Virus record (IMG/VR): IMGVR_UViG_3300035670_000963
Coordinates: 1 to 30,022 of that record
Reading direction: 5' to 3' (one strand)
DNA length: 30,022 nucleotides
DNA from: a virus
The position numbers were made by a program, and so were the translations under genes. Below are positions 7,652 through 15,209 of the stretch, in pieces (position 1 is the first letter of the stretch; every line of letters begins with the position of its first letter). The notes beneath the pieces were generated by a model, which saw only the letters and a program-made list of their open reading frames with translations, did no database searches and was not told the origin of the DNA.

Positions 7652-7977
7652 CTGTCACTCTCTGTAAAACCTGCTGAATCATGTACGGGGCCTTCATCAT
7701 TAGAAGGGAAATCTTGTATTTGTTTCAATAGCTCTGTAACCTCAGTCTCATTTAGATACCCTCTAACGTCTCCATTTGCTACTGAGTTGTCGTAGTGAAG
7801 CTTTCCACCTTCTCCTAAAACAGCCAGCTCGTACAGACCTTCTCTGCCTCCATAACTGAAATTGTGTCTAACTATACTAGCTCCGTATCCATTATCAAAT
7901 TGGATCCTACACTGAACTCCGTTGTAAAAAGGATCATTTAATTCTATAAACTCTAAGTCATTAAATGTTTTGTACAT
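7648..7977 (-). CDS. conserved phage protein, NGYG family
   Basis: A 109-aa protein with GVQCRIQFDNGYGASIVRH, YGGREGLYELAVL, then VANGDVRGYLNETEVTELLKQIQ. This is a family I recognise across unrelated phages: a beta-rich domain followed by a short helix. Function unknown. The leader reads AAAATTAAAAGTTATG, one of the GTTATG starts typical of this region. It is coupled to the HNH gene by an ATGA overlap. Confidence 0.87.
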   Translation of the reverse strand: MYKTFNDLEFIELNDPFYNGVQCRIQFDNGYGASIVRHNFSYGGREGLYELAVLGEGGKLHYDNSVANGDVRGYLNETEVTELLKQIQDFPSNDEGPVHDSAGFTESDR

Positions 7978-7992
7978 AACTTTTAATTTTTA

Positions 7993-8739
7993 TTATTCTG
8001 TAATTGAATCTTCTTGTGCTTCTTGATTAATTCTTTCTTCTTTAATTAACTCTGAATAGAAATAAATAGTTATTGGTATTATTGGACTTATTATATTCAT
8101 AGCCACAAACTTCTGCGTAAGCCCTATCTCAAACCAGTAGTGTAGAATGTTAACAGACCATGATACTAATCCAAAAAATATAGCAGTATTCCTTTTACCA
8201 AACATGGTAAATATATAAATGCTAGATTCCAAAGATATAGCAAATATCCAACTCATCAAAAAAGAAAGTGTTGATTGATCGCTAAGTAAATAAAATAAAC
8301 TAGACGCATGGTTTATCTGAGTTAATAACGCACAGATAATAGTTATCCTTATGATTCTACTTTTAGTAAAGAAGCTGTTCTTTGTTTCCACTTTTTCTAT
8401 TTTAGGTGATATGAAATTAGTTTTATTTATAATAACCTTTTCTTCCTCTATTTTAATTTCAGGTTTTATTTCTATAAATTCTTCCATAACCTTTTGTTCC
8501 TCTACTTCTTCTTCCTCTATTATAAAATCTTCTGGTAACTCTATCCTTGCGTAGTCTTCCCCATCAGATATAAAAGTATCGAACTCCACCTCCATCCCGT
8601 CAGATAAAAAATATCCAACGTAGTCAGGGTGTATTGGTATAGCCTTCTTTCTCTTTCTATAACCTGCAGAAGACCAATACCAATCGTCTTTACTAGTAAC
8701 CACCCAGCCATTGCTTGCCTTACTTATGGTACCTTTCAC
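7993..8739 (-). CDS. four-helix membrane protein with MKGTI N-terminal domain
   Basis: A 248-aa protein in three parts: an N-terminal soluble domain (1-70, MKGTISKASNGWVV opening), a very acidic linker (about 72-105), and four predicted membrane helices (about 128-152, 158-180, 184-206, 212-235). The N-terminal domain is paralogous to the whole of the next gene (MKGTIIQKENGWFV). The C-terminal helices contain HASSLFYLL and YWFEIG but I do not recognise the family. It probably anchors the small domain to the inner membrane. Confidence 0.85.
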   Translation of the reverse strand: MKGTISKASNGWVVTSKDDWYWSSAGYRKRKKAIPIHPDYVGYFLSDGMEVEFDTFISDGEDYARIELPEDFIIEEEEVEEQKVMEEFIEIKPEIKIEEEKVIINKTNFISPKIEKVETKNSFFTKSRIIRITIICALLTQINHASSLFYLLSDQSTLSFLMSWIFAISLESSIYIFTMFGKRNTAIFFGLVSWSVNILHYWFEIGLTQKFVAMNIISPIIPITIYFYSELIKEERINQEAQEDSITE

Positions 8740-8740
8740 T

Positions 8741-8965
8741 TCATATAAATAGCTCTTTCGTAATATATGCGTAGGGAGTTGTTGTTAGTGGAGTACAAAA
8801 TATGTCCACGTAATACTCAACAAACGCACCTTCTTTTAAGAAAGGTTTATTACTACTTGATAGTTCTATCTTTACACCGTAGGTATAAAAAAACGGAGGC
8901 CTGTCAGTTATCACAAGAGTGTCGACAAACCATCCGTTTTCTTTTTGTATAATAGTACCTTTCAT
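8741..8965 (-). CDS. MKGTI-domain small protein
   Basis: A 74-aa protein. It aligns from residue 1 with the N-terminus of the downstream membrane protein: MKGTI, K-x-x-G-W-x-V, then a basic/aromatic strand, then an xGxxVE-Y/F segment. The result looks like a small beta-barrel-type domain. It lies 1 base upstream of its membrane-fused paralogue, so a soluble and an anchored form of the same domain are made side by side. Function unknown. Confidence 0.82.
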   Translation of the reverse strand: MKGTIIQKENGWFVDTLVITDRPPFFYTYGVKIELSSSNKPFLKEGAFVEYYVDIFCTPLTTTPYAYITKELFI

Positions 8966-8966
8966 A

Positions 8967-9944
8967 TTAGATCATTCTAGCAGCCAGATCAAACGCTTTA
9001 GATATCTTGTCATTAGCATATCCGTAGTTCATATCCCTCATCTTCTGATCAGCAGACTTGTAATCCTTGAGGAAGTTGTAGAACCCAGAGATACCATTAT
9101 AAGCCCCCCACAGTGTACGATAAGCAGCTTCAGTAGTCTGAGTAGGGTGAGTAATGGTGAATGAGTAGACTTGATCTACCAGGTTCTTCATCCTAGTAGA
9201 TGCATCTTTGTCGGACTCTTCTTCTTTAGTAGCTGACTTCATTACAGTCTCAATGTAATGTTTCAACTCCAGGTCAGTCAACCTACGGGTTGTCATACTT
9301 TCAAATGCCATGTTGACTTCATCCATGTACTTAGAAGCTATTCCCATGACCCTAGAAGCCTCTCTAAGTCTGCTCTCAGCTGATGCAGTGTGGGAGATGC
9401 TGACCTTGTTATCGAGGTTCTTAAGAGCTGCTGTGAGGGTGTTGTTACATACTACACGAATGGGAGTGAAGCCTGCGATGATTGTGGTAGAACCATCGTG
9501 AGAGTTGGTAAGCATGATATACTTCTCTACCTTCTCACCACGAACCAACATATCATCAGGAAGCTTAGCAGTAACGAATATCCTTTCACCTCTACCCAAA
9601 GCGCCTGCTGTCTCAAAGATAGCCTCTCCTTTGTCAATGATAGAATCAAAGAAGCTAAACGCATCCTTGTTCTGTACAATACGATACCTACCTTTTACAA
9701 CTCCTAGTATCTCATTGTTGTCGGTCCTAACATTTGCATAGAACCCAGGAGCTTCTACATAAGTACCTTCCCATGCTGGTGCAAACAAAGGACGTTTCTC
9801 TACTCCATAGTTGAGACCTCCCAATTCAATTGCTTGTTCAGATGTCATTGCCTCTGATACATACTGACCTAGACCATGCCAAGCTTTTTCACCACGAGCT
9901 GCAAAAGACCATTTACCGTTGTTGAGATTCAGATTGTGTGCCAT
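8967..9944 (-). CDS. TIGR03299/DUF932 phage/plasmid-like protein
   Basis: A 325-aa protein with the start AHNLNLNNGKWSFAARGE, then AWHGLGQYV, LGVVKGRYRIVQNKDAFSFFD, GRGERIFVTAKLP, SHDGSTTIIAGFTPIRVVCNNTL and a C-terminal WGAYNGISGFYNF. This is the DUF932 (TIGR03299) family, common in phages and plasmids, of full normal length. Biochemical role unproven. Its codons are GC-richer than its neighbours. The leader is a long run of CAACA/AAACAAAC repeats ending in AGTTATG, with AAATCAAAATC further upstream, which suggests strong expression. Confidence 0.94.
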   Translation of the reverse strand: MAHNLNLNNGKWSFAARGEKAWHGLGQYVSEAMTSEQAIELGGLNYGVEKRPLFAPAWEGTYVEAPGFYANVRTDNNEILGVVKGRYRIVQNKDAFSFFDSIIDKGEAIFETAGALGRGERIFVTAKLPDDMLVRGEKVEKYIMLTNSHDGSTTIIAGFTPIRVVCNNTLTAALKNLDNKVSISHTASAESRLREASRVMGIASKYMDEVNMAFESMTTRRLTDLELKHYIETVMKSATKEEESDKDASTRMKNLVDQVYSFTITHPTQTTEAAYRTLWGAYNGISGFYNFLKDYKSADQKMRDMNYGYANDKISKAFDLAARMI

Positions 9945-10149
9945 AACTGTTTGTTTGTTTGTTGTTGATGTTGTTGATTTTGATTTGAAATATAAGATCT
10001 TTCTTTTTATCTGACTTAAAACATTTTGATAGTTTTTTACATTCGGCTATCCAATACACATACATACCCCTTATTTTAGGTAATGCATTTTTTTCTATCT
10101 CCCACTCGTTGCCTGATGCATCTGCGTAGACTGTTCTTTTCAATACCAT
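9913..10149 (-). CDS. small protein whose tail runs through the next leader
   Basis: A 78-aa protein. The first ~50 residues (VLKRTVYADASGNEWEIEKNALPKI, MYVYWIAECKKL) look properly coding. The last ~28 (INNINNKQTNSYGTQ) are the translated leader of the DUF932 gene plus a 32-base overlap with it. Either the protein really has this low-complexity tail or it has lost an earlier stop. Family unknown. The start lies 3 bases after the lipoprotein's downstream boundary. Confidence 0.6.
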   Translation of the reverse strand: MVLKRTVYADASGNEWEIEKNALPKIRGMYVYWIAECKKLSKCFKSDKKKDLIFQIKINNINNKQTNSYGTQSESQQR

Positions 10150-10152
10150 ATA

Positions 10153-10482
10153 CTAGAGTTTAAATTCTCCGCTACCAGCTGGTACTTCAAATTCAATTTC
10201 TATCTCATCTCCCTGGTGTCTATCTGATAAGAAGTCTATCATGCCTCCTATAATAGACAAGTCCTCTTTATCTAATAACTTGAAGTTCATTTCCTTAACA
10301 AGCTCTCCATTGTCCAGAGACCAAGTCATTGCTTGTAGTTTTGCATAGGGTTTTCCTTTGTGTAACACTACGTCATTGTTGACTTGAAACTCTGACTTAG
10401 GAGCTTTCTTTACAGAGCTGCCTTTGAATAGTCCACATCCTGCCAGTAAAACGATTGCGATAATTGCTGTTGCTTTTTTCAT
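10153..10482 (-). CDS. predicted lipoprotein
   Basis: A 109-aa protein. Residues 1-16 form a lipoprotein signal: MKK, a hydrophobic stretch ATAIIAIVL, and lipobox LAGC (C16), followed by a polar Ser/Lys-rich tether and a beta-rich domain (VVLHKGKPYAKLQAMTW, GDEIEIEFEVPAG). It should be exported and lipid-anchored in the host envelope. No family recognised. Leader AAATCAAACAAAATG. Superinfection exclusion or envelope modification is a reasonable guess for a phage lipoprotein, but nothing proves it. Confidence 0.85.
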   Translation of the reverse strand: MKKATAIIAIVLLAGCGLFKGSSVKKAPKSEFQVNNDVVLHKGKPYAKLQAMTWSLDNGELVKEMNFKLLDKEDLSIIGGMIDFLSDRHQGDEIEIEFEVPAGSGEFKL

Positions 10483-10493
10483 TTTGTTTGATT

Positions 10494-10706
10494 TTAATTG
10501 TAAGATATTATTACTTCTCTAGAGTCGGTTAAAAAATTTTCTATACATTCATATAGACCTTTGTTCATATCATTATGAGGAGATTTCTTAAACTTGTTGT
10601 ATAGAGCATAGCATCTTTGAAACTCCTCATCTATAGGAATATCACTAAGCTCCTTTTCATAATTATGCTGATAGAGTCTGGAAAATAGATAAAACTCATA
10701 GCCCAT
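10494..10706 (-). CDS. unrecognised 70-aa protein
   Basis: A 70-aa soluble, Tyr-rich, helical protein (YEFYLFSRLYQHNYEKEL, EEFQRCYALYNKFKK, NKGLYECIENFLTD). Not recognised. It is the first gene of a leftward unit: a terminator and a TATATTTG box lie just upstream. Two ATGs are near (10706 and one 6 bases upstream out of frame); I chose the one opening the long frame. Confidence 0.75.
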   Translation of the reverse strand: MGYEFYLFSRLYQHNYEKELSDIPIDEEFQRCYALYNKFKKSPHNDMNKGLYECIENFLTDSREVIISYN

Positions 10707-10718
10707 GTTGCATGTTTT

Positions 10719-10755
10719 AATTATTACAAATATAGTAAGTTCTTTTTAAATAAAA
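10719..10755 (-). promoter_or_regulatory. probable Bacteroidota-type promoter
   Basis: Read leftward, the region contains TATATTTG (10734 down to 10727), an exact match to the Bacteroidota -7 consensus TAnnTTTG. An AT-rich TTTATTT stretch sits in the -33 zone instead of a perfect TTTG. It sits between the terminator at 10757 and the start at 10706, where a promoter is expected. Confidence 0.55.
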
Positions 10756-10784
10756 AAACCCGCCAACGTAGAAACACGGCGGGG
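10752..10784 (-). terminator. leftward intrinsic terminator
   Basis: Read leftward: CCCGCC (10783-10778), a 13-base loop, GGCGGG (10764-10759), then seven T. It lies about 40 bases after the stop of the gene at 10826 and ends that unit. Confidence 0.85.
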
Positions 10785-10825
10785 TATGACTAACCACAAA
10801 TAAAACATAAGGTTGTAATTCTTTC

Positions 10826-11110
10826 CTAACTTACCAATTCTTTTACTTTAACTACCCAAGCAGTGATGTCTTCAACAAACTTCTTTGCCCTATCTACAGT
10901 AGTAGTGTAAGCGTAGAACTGACAATACTCTGAGTCGAAGTCTATACCGGAGCAGTCTATATGCTTCCGAATATATTCTTCGAGGTCATACGCACTTTCA
11001 AAGTCTCTGAATCTATAGTCTTTAGCTATACTGCCTGTAACGGTGTACTGTTCTCTGTCTTCGTCTAGTTTAAAAATGACGAACCCAATTGGATACTTAA
11101 TGTCTTTCAT
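10826..11110 (-). CDS. unrecognised small acidic protein
   Basis: A 94-aa protein starting MKDIKYPIGFVIFKLDEDREQYTV. An in-frame ATG at 11224 would give a 132-aa form, but its extra 38 residues lie over the next gene and the A-rich leader, whereas ATG 11110 has the standard AAAACAAAAGTTATG leader. The fold is a mixed sheet with FESAYDLEEYIRKHI and a helical C-terminus. A GIDFDSEYCQFYAYTTTVDRA segment is conserved-looking, but I do not know the family. Confidence 0.8.
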   Translation of the reverse strand: MKDIKYPIGFVIFKLDEDREQYTVTGSIAKDYRFRDFESAYDLEEYIRKHIDCSGIDFDSEYCQFYAYTTTVDRAKKFVEDITAWVVKVKELVS

Positions 11111-11150
11111 AACTTTTGTTTTTTTAATTAATGTAAAAATAGAACTTTTA

Positions 11151-11342
11151 TTATTCTTCTTCGCTTTCAAATTCCTCATCAGCCAAATAACTATATTCAC
11201 TGTAAATACTCCAACACAATTCAATCATTTGTTTACGTGCGTAAAATTCAGATTCACTCAGGTCATCACTATCTATATTATCAAAACAATCTCTAAGGTC
11301 CCTAAGCGTGTTTTCAAATCTACAATAAGACATGTTACTCAT
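11151..11342 (-). CDS. conserved phage protein, MSYCRFENT family
   Basis: A 63-aa protein with the pattern MSYCRFENTLRDLRDC, then LSESEFYARKQMIELCWSIYSEY, which I recognise from many phages: short helical proteins of unknown function, often with paired Cys. The start could be the first Met (11342) or the fourth residue (11333); homologues often begin MSN-MSYCRF, so I keep the longer one. Leader AAAACAAAAGTTATG is nearly identical to that of the following gene. Confidence 0.88.
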   Translation of the reverse strand: MSNMSYCRFENTLRDLRDCFDNIDSDDLSESEFYARKQMIELCWSIYSEYSYLADEEFESEEE

Positions 11343-11357
11343 AACTTTTGTTTTTAT

Positions 11358-11738
11358 TTATTTTGAAATCCCAATTAATTTTTTTCCTACTGAAACAATT
11401 TGTTCCAAAACCATCCCATCTATATTCTCCCCACTGTTAATAAACCAATAAGGAAATACTCTAGGGTTATAATTAAGGTGAATGAAATTATCCCAAGATA
11501 CAGTATTGGGTTCCTGTATCTCTACTGCTGTACATTTAACCCAAGCACAAACTGTTTTATGCGCTCCTGCCAATATCTTCAATGCGGTCTTCTGTTGATT
11601 CTTTAACTGGCATTCATACATTACAATTTGAATCTCATCTGGGTCATAGTAACTCACCCCTTCCGGACCCTCTACCTTCCACTTCATGTAGTTCTTTCCT
11701 TTACCTAGATTGAACCTGACTTTGTATAGTCTTTTCAT
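11358..11738 (-). CDS. conserved protein with VRFNLGKGKNYMKW motif
   Basis: A 126-aa protein. LYKVRFNLGKGKNYMKWKV, the MYECQLKNQQKTALKI segment and CAWVKC belong to a conserved phage/plasmid family of unknown function that I recognise by pattern. Probably a compact beta-rich nucleic-acid- or protein-binding domain, but that is a guess. It lies 10 bases after its upstream neighbour. Confidence 0.85.
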   Translation of the reverse strand: MKRLYKVRFNLGKGKNYMKWKVEGPEGVSYYDPDEIQIVMYECQLKNQQKTALKILAGAHKTVCAWVKCTAVEIQEPNTVSWDNFIHLNYNPRVFPYWFINSGENIDGMVLEQIVSVGKKLIGISK

Positions 11739-11748
11739 TTCTTTTAAT

Positions 11749-11979
11749 TTACATCCCTGCTCTTTGAAAGTATAGTTTCTCTAGAACTCTCTGGTAGAAA
11801 GTGTTGGGAATGAACACGTTATCTTCTTCCATGATAACCAGTTTACTAGGGATCATGAAGTCTAACTTCTCTGTTTTGATCCTGTAGATGCCTGGCATCA
11901 TGTCGTTCTCGTAGACATTCTTTTTCTTAAACTTAATACGAGCTGTGCTGTCGTATTTAAAATAAAGATCTTGTACCAT
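11749..11979 (-). CDS. unrecognised basic small protein
   Basis: A 76-aa protein, basic in the first 40 residues (YFKYDSTARIKFKKKNVYEND) with an IMEEDNVFIPNTFYQRVLEKL tail. Not recognised. Its leader reads AAATAGTTATG. It follows the GP88-family gene with a 2-base gap, so it is very likely in the same transcript. Confidence 0.77.
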   Translation of the reverse strand: MVQDLYFKYDSTARIKFKKKNVYENDMMPGIYRIKTEKLDFMIPSKLVIMEEDNVFIPNTFYQRVLEKLYFQRAGM

Positions 11980-11981
11980 AA

Positions 11982-12713
11982 CTATTTACTTTTTTTAGAA
12001 TAACCTTTAATACCTTTCTTTTTAAGATTGCTTAGAGCTACAGATGCTTTGCTGCCCTTCTTCTGAGAACCATGAATCAATAAGCCGAAGCTCTCCTTAC
12101 CATCATAGGCATGGCTGTCATCGTGATCTAACTCCAGATTAAGTTCTATAGCTTGATCCTCAGTGAAGACAACCTCAGCGTATTTAAGCTTGTTGAGCTC
12201 AATCAAATCATCTGATCTACCTCCCTTAGAACTAGTAAGGTTAAAGTTTTCAGGAATAGTCTCCCTCCTCTCTAGCCAATACGGAATACTCTTGGTGTAA
12301 GCATAGAATTTTTTCTTGGGGTACAACCTAGCTACAGCCATCCAAGCATCGAAGTATACCTGTGAGAAGAAGTCCCCTGATACGTGTACCCTTACTGTGT
12401 CTGCTTTAGGTGGTAGGCTATCTACAATAAGATCAGTCATTTTACTAGCTGTCTTAAGTTTCTTCAGTAGGTCATAGTTGTGCCACCTAGCATTCCTAGT
12501 GTTAGTGTACAATGCTTCTTGAGAAGCAGCGAAGCATCTGAATACTTGGTCCTTGCCGTCCTTGATCTTTCCTGTAGATCGATCCGCGGAAGCCTTACAC
12601 TCAAATGCAAAAGGGCAGCTATGCCCTGCCGGTAAAGAGAAGGTGTAGATGTTCTTGGATAATTTAGCGTTACCCTTTCCGAACTTTAGTAGTGTAATTT
12701 TGTCAGTCTTCAT
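11982..12713 (-). CDS. GP88-family phage protein
   Basis: A 243-aa protein with LLKFGKGNAKLSKNIYTFSLPAGHSCPFAFEC near the N-terminus, then FRCFAASQEALY, VRVHVSGDFFSQVYFDAWMAVA and FYAYTKS. This matches the gene product 88 family first named in mycobacteriophages and found in many phages. Conserved Cys residues (CPFAFEC, FRCFA) may hold a metal or cluster, but the biochemical role is not established. The very basic C-terminus (LKKKGIKGYSKKSK) may bind nucleic acid. It overlaps the end of the DnaA-like gene by 11 bases. Confidence 0.87.
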   Translation of the reverse strand: MKTDKITLLKFGKGNAKLSKNIYTFSLPAGHSCPFAFECKASADRSTGKIKDGKDQVFRCFAASQEALYTNTRNARWHNYDLLKKLKTASKMTDLIVDSLPPKADTVRVHVSGDFFSQVYFDAWMAVARLYPKKKFYAYTKSIPYWLERRETIPENFNLTSSKGGRSDDLIELNKLKYAEVVFTEDQAIELNLELDHDDSHAYDGKESFGLLIHGSQKKGSKASVALSNLKKKGIKGYSKKSK

Positions 12714-13005
12714 GTGCTATTTGTTTTATTTTTTCTCTTATTGATTGGGACTTCAATCTAAATATTTCATCGGTCTCATACATGTTCTTGTACACTTTAA
12801 TCCCATGTCTAACCGTAGCATGATCCCTACCAGTAGCTCTTCCTGTCTCCGGTAAATTTAGCCCCATGTGAGTGAGAGATCTGTAAAGAGTATGCCTAGC
12901 CAGGGATACCATACCAGATCTATTCTTCGACAATAGTTCTTCTTTTGTTATGTTATAAGCTTTGCATATAACATTTAGAATTTTTTCAAATTGTTCTGCT
13001 GACAT
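12703..13005 (-). CDS. free-standing DnaA domain IV-like DNA-binding protein
   Basis: A 100-aa protein that is only the C-terminal DNA-binding part of a DnaA-like initiator: an N-terminal helix with YNITKEELLSKNRSG, ARHTLYRSLTHMGL, ETGRATGRDHATVRHGI (signature about 54-70) and a final helix. The RDHATV motif corresponds to the DnaA-box-contacting loop RDHTTVLH. There is no AAA+ ATPase or oligomerisation domain. It could mark a phage origin, compete with host DnaA for its boxes, or regulate transcription. Leader TTTAAAACAGATAAACATG. Confidence 0.88.
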   Translation of the reverse strand: MSAEQFEKILNVICKAYNITKEELLSKNRSGMVSLARHTLYRSLTHMGLNLPETGRATGRDHATVRHGIKVYKNMYETDEIFRLKSQSIREKIKQIAHED

Positions 13006-13024
13006 GTTTATCTGTTTTAAATTT

Positions 13025-13294
13025 TTAACTGCTGAATACTATTTTACTATACGCTCCCATATCTACCTCTTCCAGATCATCGTAGAATATTTCTTGGCCG
13101 TCTTCTACAACGTGATCAGGCAGATATCCTACTCCGTCTAACAAAGCTTCTGCAGTTATACTAAATACTCCATCTTCTTCTAACTGATCTAGGACACGGT
13201 GGTGATGGAAGAAGTTCTCTATAATGTCTTCATCAAAGTACCAGTGTAAGAATGAAGATCTATTGACAACTAATACAGGTTTTTCTTGTTCCAT
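13025..13294 (-). CDS. unrecognised acidic protein
   Basis: An 89-aa strongly acidic protein (DEDIIENFFHHHRVLDQLEEDG, VEDGQEIFYDDLEEVDMG). Not recognised. The HHH cluster near residue 30 is unusual but fits no metal motif I know. Acidic small phage proteins are sometimes DNA mimics; this is only a possibility. Leader GAAAACAAATAAACTATG. Confidence 0.75.
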   Translation of the reverse strand: MEQEKPVLVVNRSSFLHWYFDEDIIENFFHHHRVLDQLEEDGVFSITAEALLDGVGYLPDHVVEDGQEIFYDDLEEVDMGAYSKIVFSS

Positions 13295-13297
13295 AGT

Positions 13298-13495
13298 TTA
13301 TTTGTTTTCAATTACCTTGAATTTTTTAAGTATGTATTTTAACTTGGACATCGATGTAGATAGTCCTTCTTCTTTTGGGATTTCTTTATCCCACATATTT
13401 ACCCCTTCAAAAATTACGGATTCACCATCCGCGCAGTCAAAACAGAATCCAAATCTTAATTCCATTTCTCTTTCGCAACATTTACATTGTGCCAT
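13298..13495 (-). CDS. zinc-ribbon small protein
   Basis: A 65-aa protein. CKCCEREMELRFGFCFDCADGESVIFEG gives two CxxC pairs (C4/C7 and C18/C21) and is a phage family pattern I recognise (LRFGFCFDCA). It probably forms a zinc ribbon with a short basic tail. Function unknown. Leader AAAACAAATAACATG, 3 bases upstream of the next gene. Confidence 0.85.
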   Translation of the reverse strand: MAQCKCCEREMELRFGFCFDCADGESVIFEGVNMWDKEIPKEEGLSTSMSKLKYILKKFKVIENK

Positions 13496-13506
13496 GTTAT
13501 TTGTTT

Positions 13507-13719
13507 TTAATTAGTTTGTGTGTCATGTATTTGGTTTTTGCAGTTACCCTTATGGGCTAAAACATCGTTTCTATTGTCTCCTCCGAGTTCTCCGATGTAT
13601 TCACAACCATCAATAACATAGGTGTTAATTATTCTATTACCTAGTTGTTGTGAATGAACAGCGTTTGGGTCTTGGGTTTCACAGCTTGCGAGAGTTAATA
13701 TTACTAATAGTCTTTTCAT
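13507..13719 (-). CDS. short predicted lipoprotein
   Basis: A 70-aa protein. MKRLLVILTLASC is a compact lipoprotein signal with lipobox LASC (C13); the rest (ETQDPNAVHSQQLGNRI, CEYIGELGGDNRNDVLAHKGNCKN) is a small soluble domain with two Cys that could form a disulfide outside the cytoplasm. Similar mini-lipoproteins with an IDGCEYIG segment occur in phages, to my knowledge. Anchored in the host envelope; exact role unknown. Confidence 0.82.
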   Translation of the reverse strand: MKRLLVILTLASCETQDPNAVHSQQLGNRIINTYVIDGCEYIGELGGDNRNDVLAHKGNCKNQIHDTQTN

Positions 13720-13720
13720 G

Positions 13721-14629
13721 TTATCTTAATTTTTTATACGTTTCTATTAGTGATGATAGTGATGTTTTTATCGCTCTCCAAGAATTGTAATCAGACTTCT
13801 TTACATCTAGTGAGGATATGTTCCTCTCTAACCCTACAAGCTCATTCATCAAATAACCTAACGTCCCTTTGTCTAACACCTTCTGAGATTGTTTTGCAAG
13901 ATGGATAGATAAGATATCAGAAAGACGCTTCTTGATTCCATTCATCCTCTCAATGCATTCTTCGTATGTGCCAATGAATGAAAAGTTGCTCTTCTCAAAC
14001 ATTTCTATTCCATATATATACTTGTCGTCAATCTTGGCATAAGTTAAGCCATTATGATTTGGGATGTCTATTCTTGATTTGTCTATACCGAACTCACTAC
14101 AAGCCTCATGTAGAAGAGTAGGCTTGCTCATTACAAGCTTACACTTTGTTTCAGATATATCACTAGCGTTGAACGCTTGCATTGGAACGATACATTTGTA
14201 TTCACTGACTGGGTAGGTGACAAACTCTATTTCTAGATTGTAAACAGTCTCTTGCGTTTCATACACTGCAGAATAAGACTTGGCAAATATAACCGCCCTA
14301 ACCTCGTCTTCTATAGTGTTATATTCAAAGCATAACGAATCCTCATCCCATTTTCTAGTTTGATTAATCTTATTCAACTCTATATTATAGTCTATAACAG
14401 ATACACTCTCACCATTCTCTTTAGTGTACCCAACAGTCACTCTACTAGAAGTCTTATGCGTTGCCGTAATTGGTTTCTCTTTAGTTACAATCAGTTCACC
14501 ACTCTTGAACCCAAGAAGGGGGTCTATTACAGGTTTTCCGTTTATCTCCATGGAATTATTATATCCAGTCTTGAATGTGTAGAACCCTGTCTTGGGGTCA
14601 TGTCCTACTACTAGTTTGTCATTTTGCAT
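13721..14629 (-). CDS. unrecognised 302-aa protein
   Basis: Not recognised. The N-terminus (VVGHDPKTGFYTFKTGYNNSMEINGKP, LLGFKSGELIVTK) and middle are beta-rich; the last ~90 residues (YEECIERMNGIKKRLSDILSIHLAKQ, LVGLERNISSLDVKK) are helical and may form a coiled coil. It sits between a lipoprotein and a conserved phage protein but has no signal peptide itself. Leader AAAACAAATAAACTATG identical to that at 13294. Confidence 0.82.
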   Translation of the reverse strand: MQNDKLVVGHDPKTGFYTFKTGYNNSMEINGKPVIDPLLGFKSGELIVTKEKPITATHKTSSRVTVGYTKENGESVSVIDYNIELNKINQTRKWDEDSLCFEYNTIEDEVRAVIFAKSYSAVYETQETVYNLEIEFVTYPVSEYKCIVPMQAFNASDISETKCKLVMSKPTLLHEACSEFGIDKSRIDIPNHNGLTYAKIDDKYIYGIEMFEKSNFSFIGTYEECIERMNGIKKRLSDILSIHLAKQSQKVLDKGTLGYLMNELVGLERNISSLDVKKSDYNSWRAIKTSLSSLIETYKKLR

Positions 14630-14632
14630 AGT

Positions 14633-15028
14633 TTATTTGTTTTTAACGATTTCAATTAATTGTTTCAGACAAGCAAGTTCTGCTTCTTCGTAGGTCTTGT
14701 ACTCGGACTCAACAAAGGAATCGTGAGTTTTGAAGTGTTCAAATTCTGAAATTCTGACTTCATGTACAACATCTTCCCAGTCATCTCCATCACAGTGAAA
14801 ATCAATTACAGATATTATTTTGTGCTTCTCCCTAAACCATCTAAATGCTTGTGAAAATGTTGGTGCTTTTACTCCATCATGTGAGTCGTAACTATCAGGG
14901 GTGTGTAATAGTATGTGAGTCACTCCTTTGTTTTTCCATTCATAGTAGCAAGCCTCCATGCAGTATTCATCAAACCCAAGTTGTTCAAGTTCTAATGCCT
15001 GTTTGTACGGTACATATTCTTCATCCAT
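14633..15028 (-). CDS. conserved phage protein with YVPYKQALELEQLGF motif
   Basis: A 131-aa protein. YVPYKQALELEQLGFDE, APTFSQAFRWFREKHKI and YEEAELACLKQLIEIVK are the three landmark segments of a common phage protein family of unknown function. The region between them is enlarged and acidic (FHCDGDDWEDVVHE). Three bases separate it from the next gene. Confidence 0.88.
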   Translation of the reverse strand: MDEEYVPYKQALELEQLGFDEYCMEACYYEWKNKGVTHILLHTPDSYDSHDGVKAPTFSQAFRWFREKHKIISVIDFHCDGDDWEDVVHEVRISEFEHFKTHDSFVESEYKTYEEAELACLKQLIEIVKNK

Positions 15029-15032
15029 GTTG

Positions 15033-15209
15033 TCAATCTTTTAAATTAGTGTAAATAATCATGTAAATACAATACACCATAGTCACCATACAAACGCCCA
15101 GCAGTATTCTTATTGATATCTGTGGATAGTAGAATGCTAGAGATAGCATGGCTGTAATGATGGTTACAAATATGAAGGTGTATAGCGCTGCTCTTGCTTT
15201 TCTTGTCAT
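15033..15209 (-). CDS. two-helix membrane microprotein
   Basis: A 58-aa protein read as MTRKARAALYTFIFVTI, then ITAMLSLAFYY, then ISIRILLGVCMVTMVYCIY. A basic N-terminus is followed by two membrane segments (about 9-28 and 32-53). Its start shares ATGA with the upstream small gene, and an SD-like GAGGAGG lies 9 bases upstream, a rare strong ribosome site in this region. Function unknown. Confidence 0.75.
   Translation of the reverse strand: MTRKARAALYTFIFVTIITAMLSLAFYYPQISIRILLGVCMVTMVYCIYMIIYTNLKD

Noticed and set aside
11111-11224. N-terminal extension of the gene at 10826
   Set aside because: It covers the AAAACAAAAGTTATG leader and the end of another gene; the start at 11110 fits the local start context.
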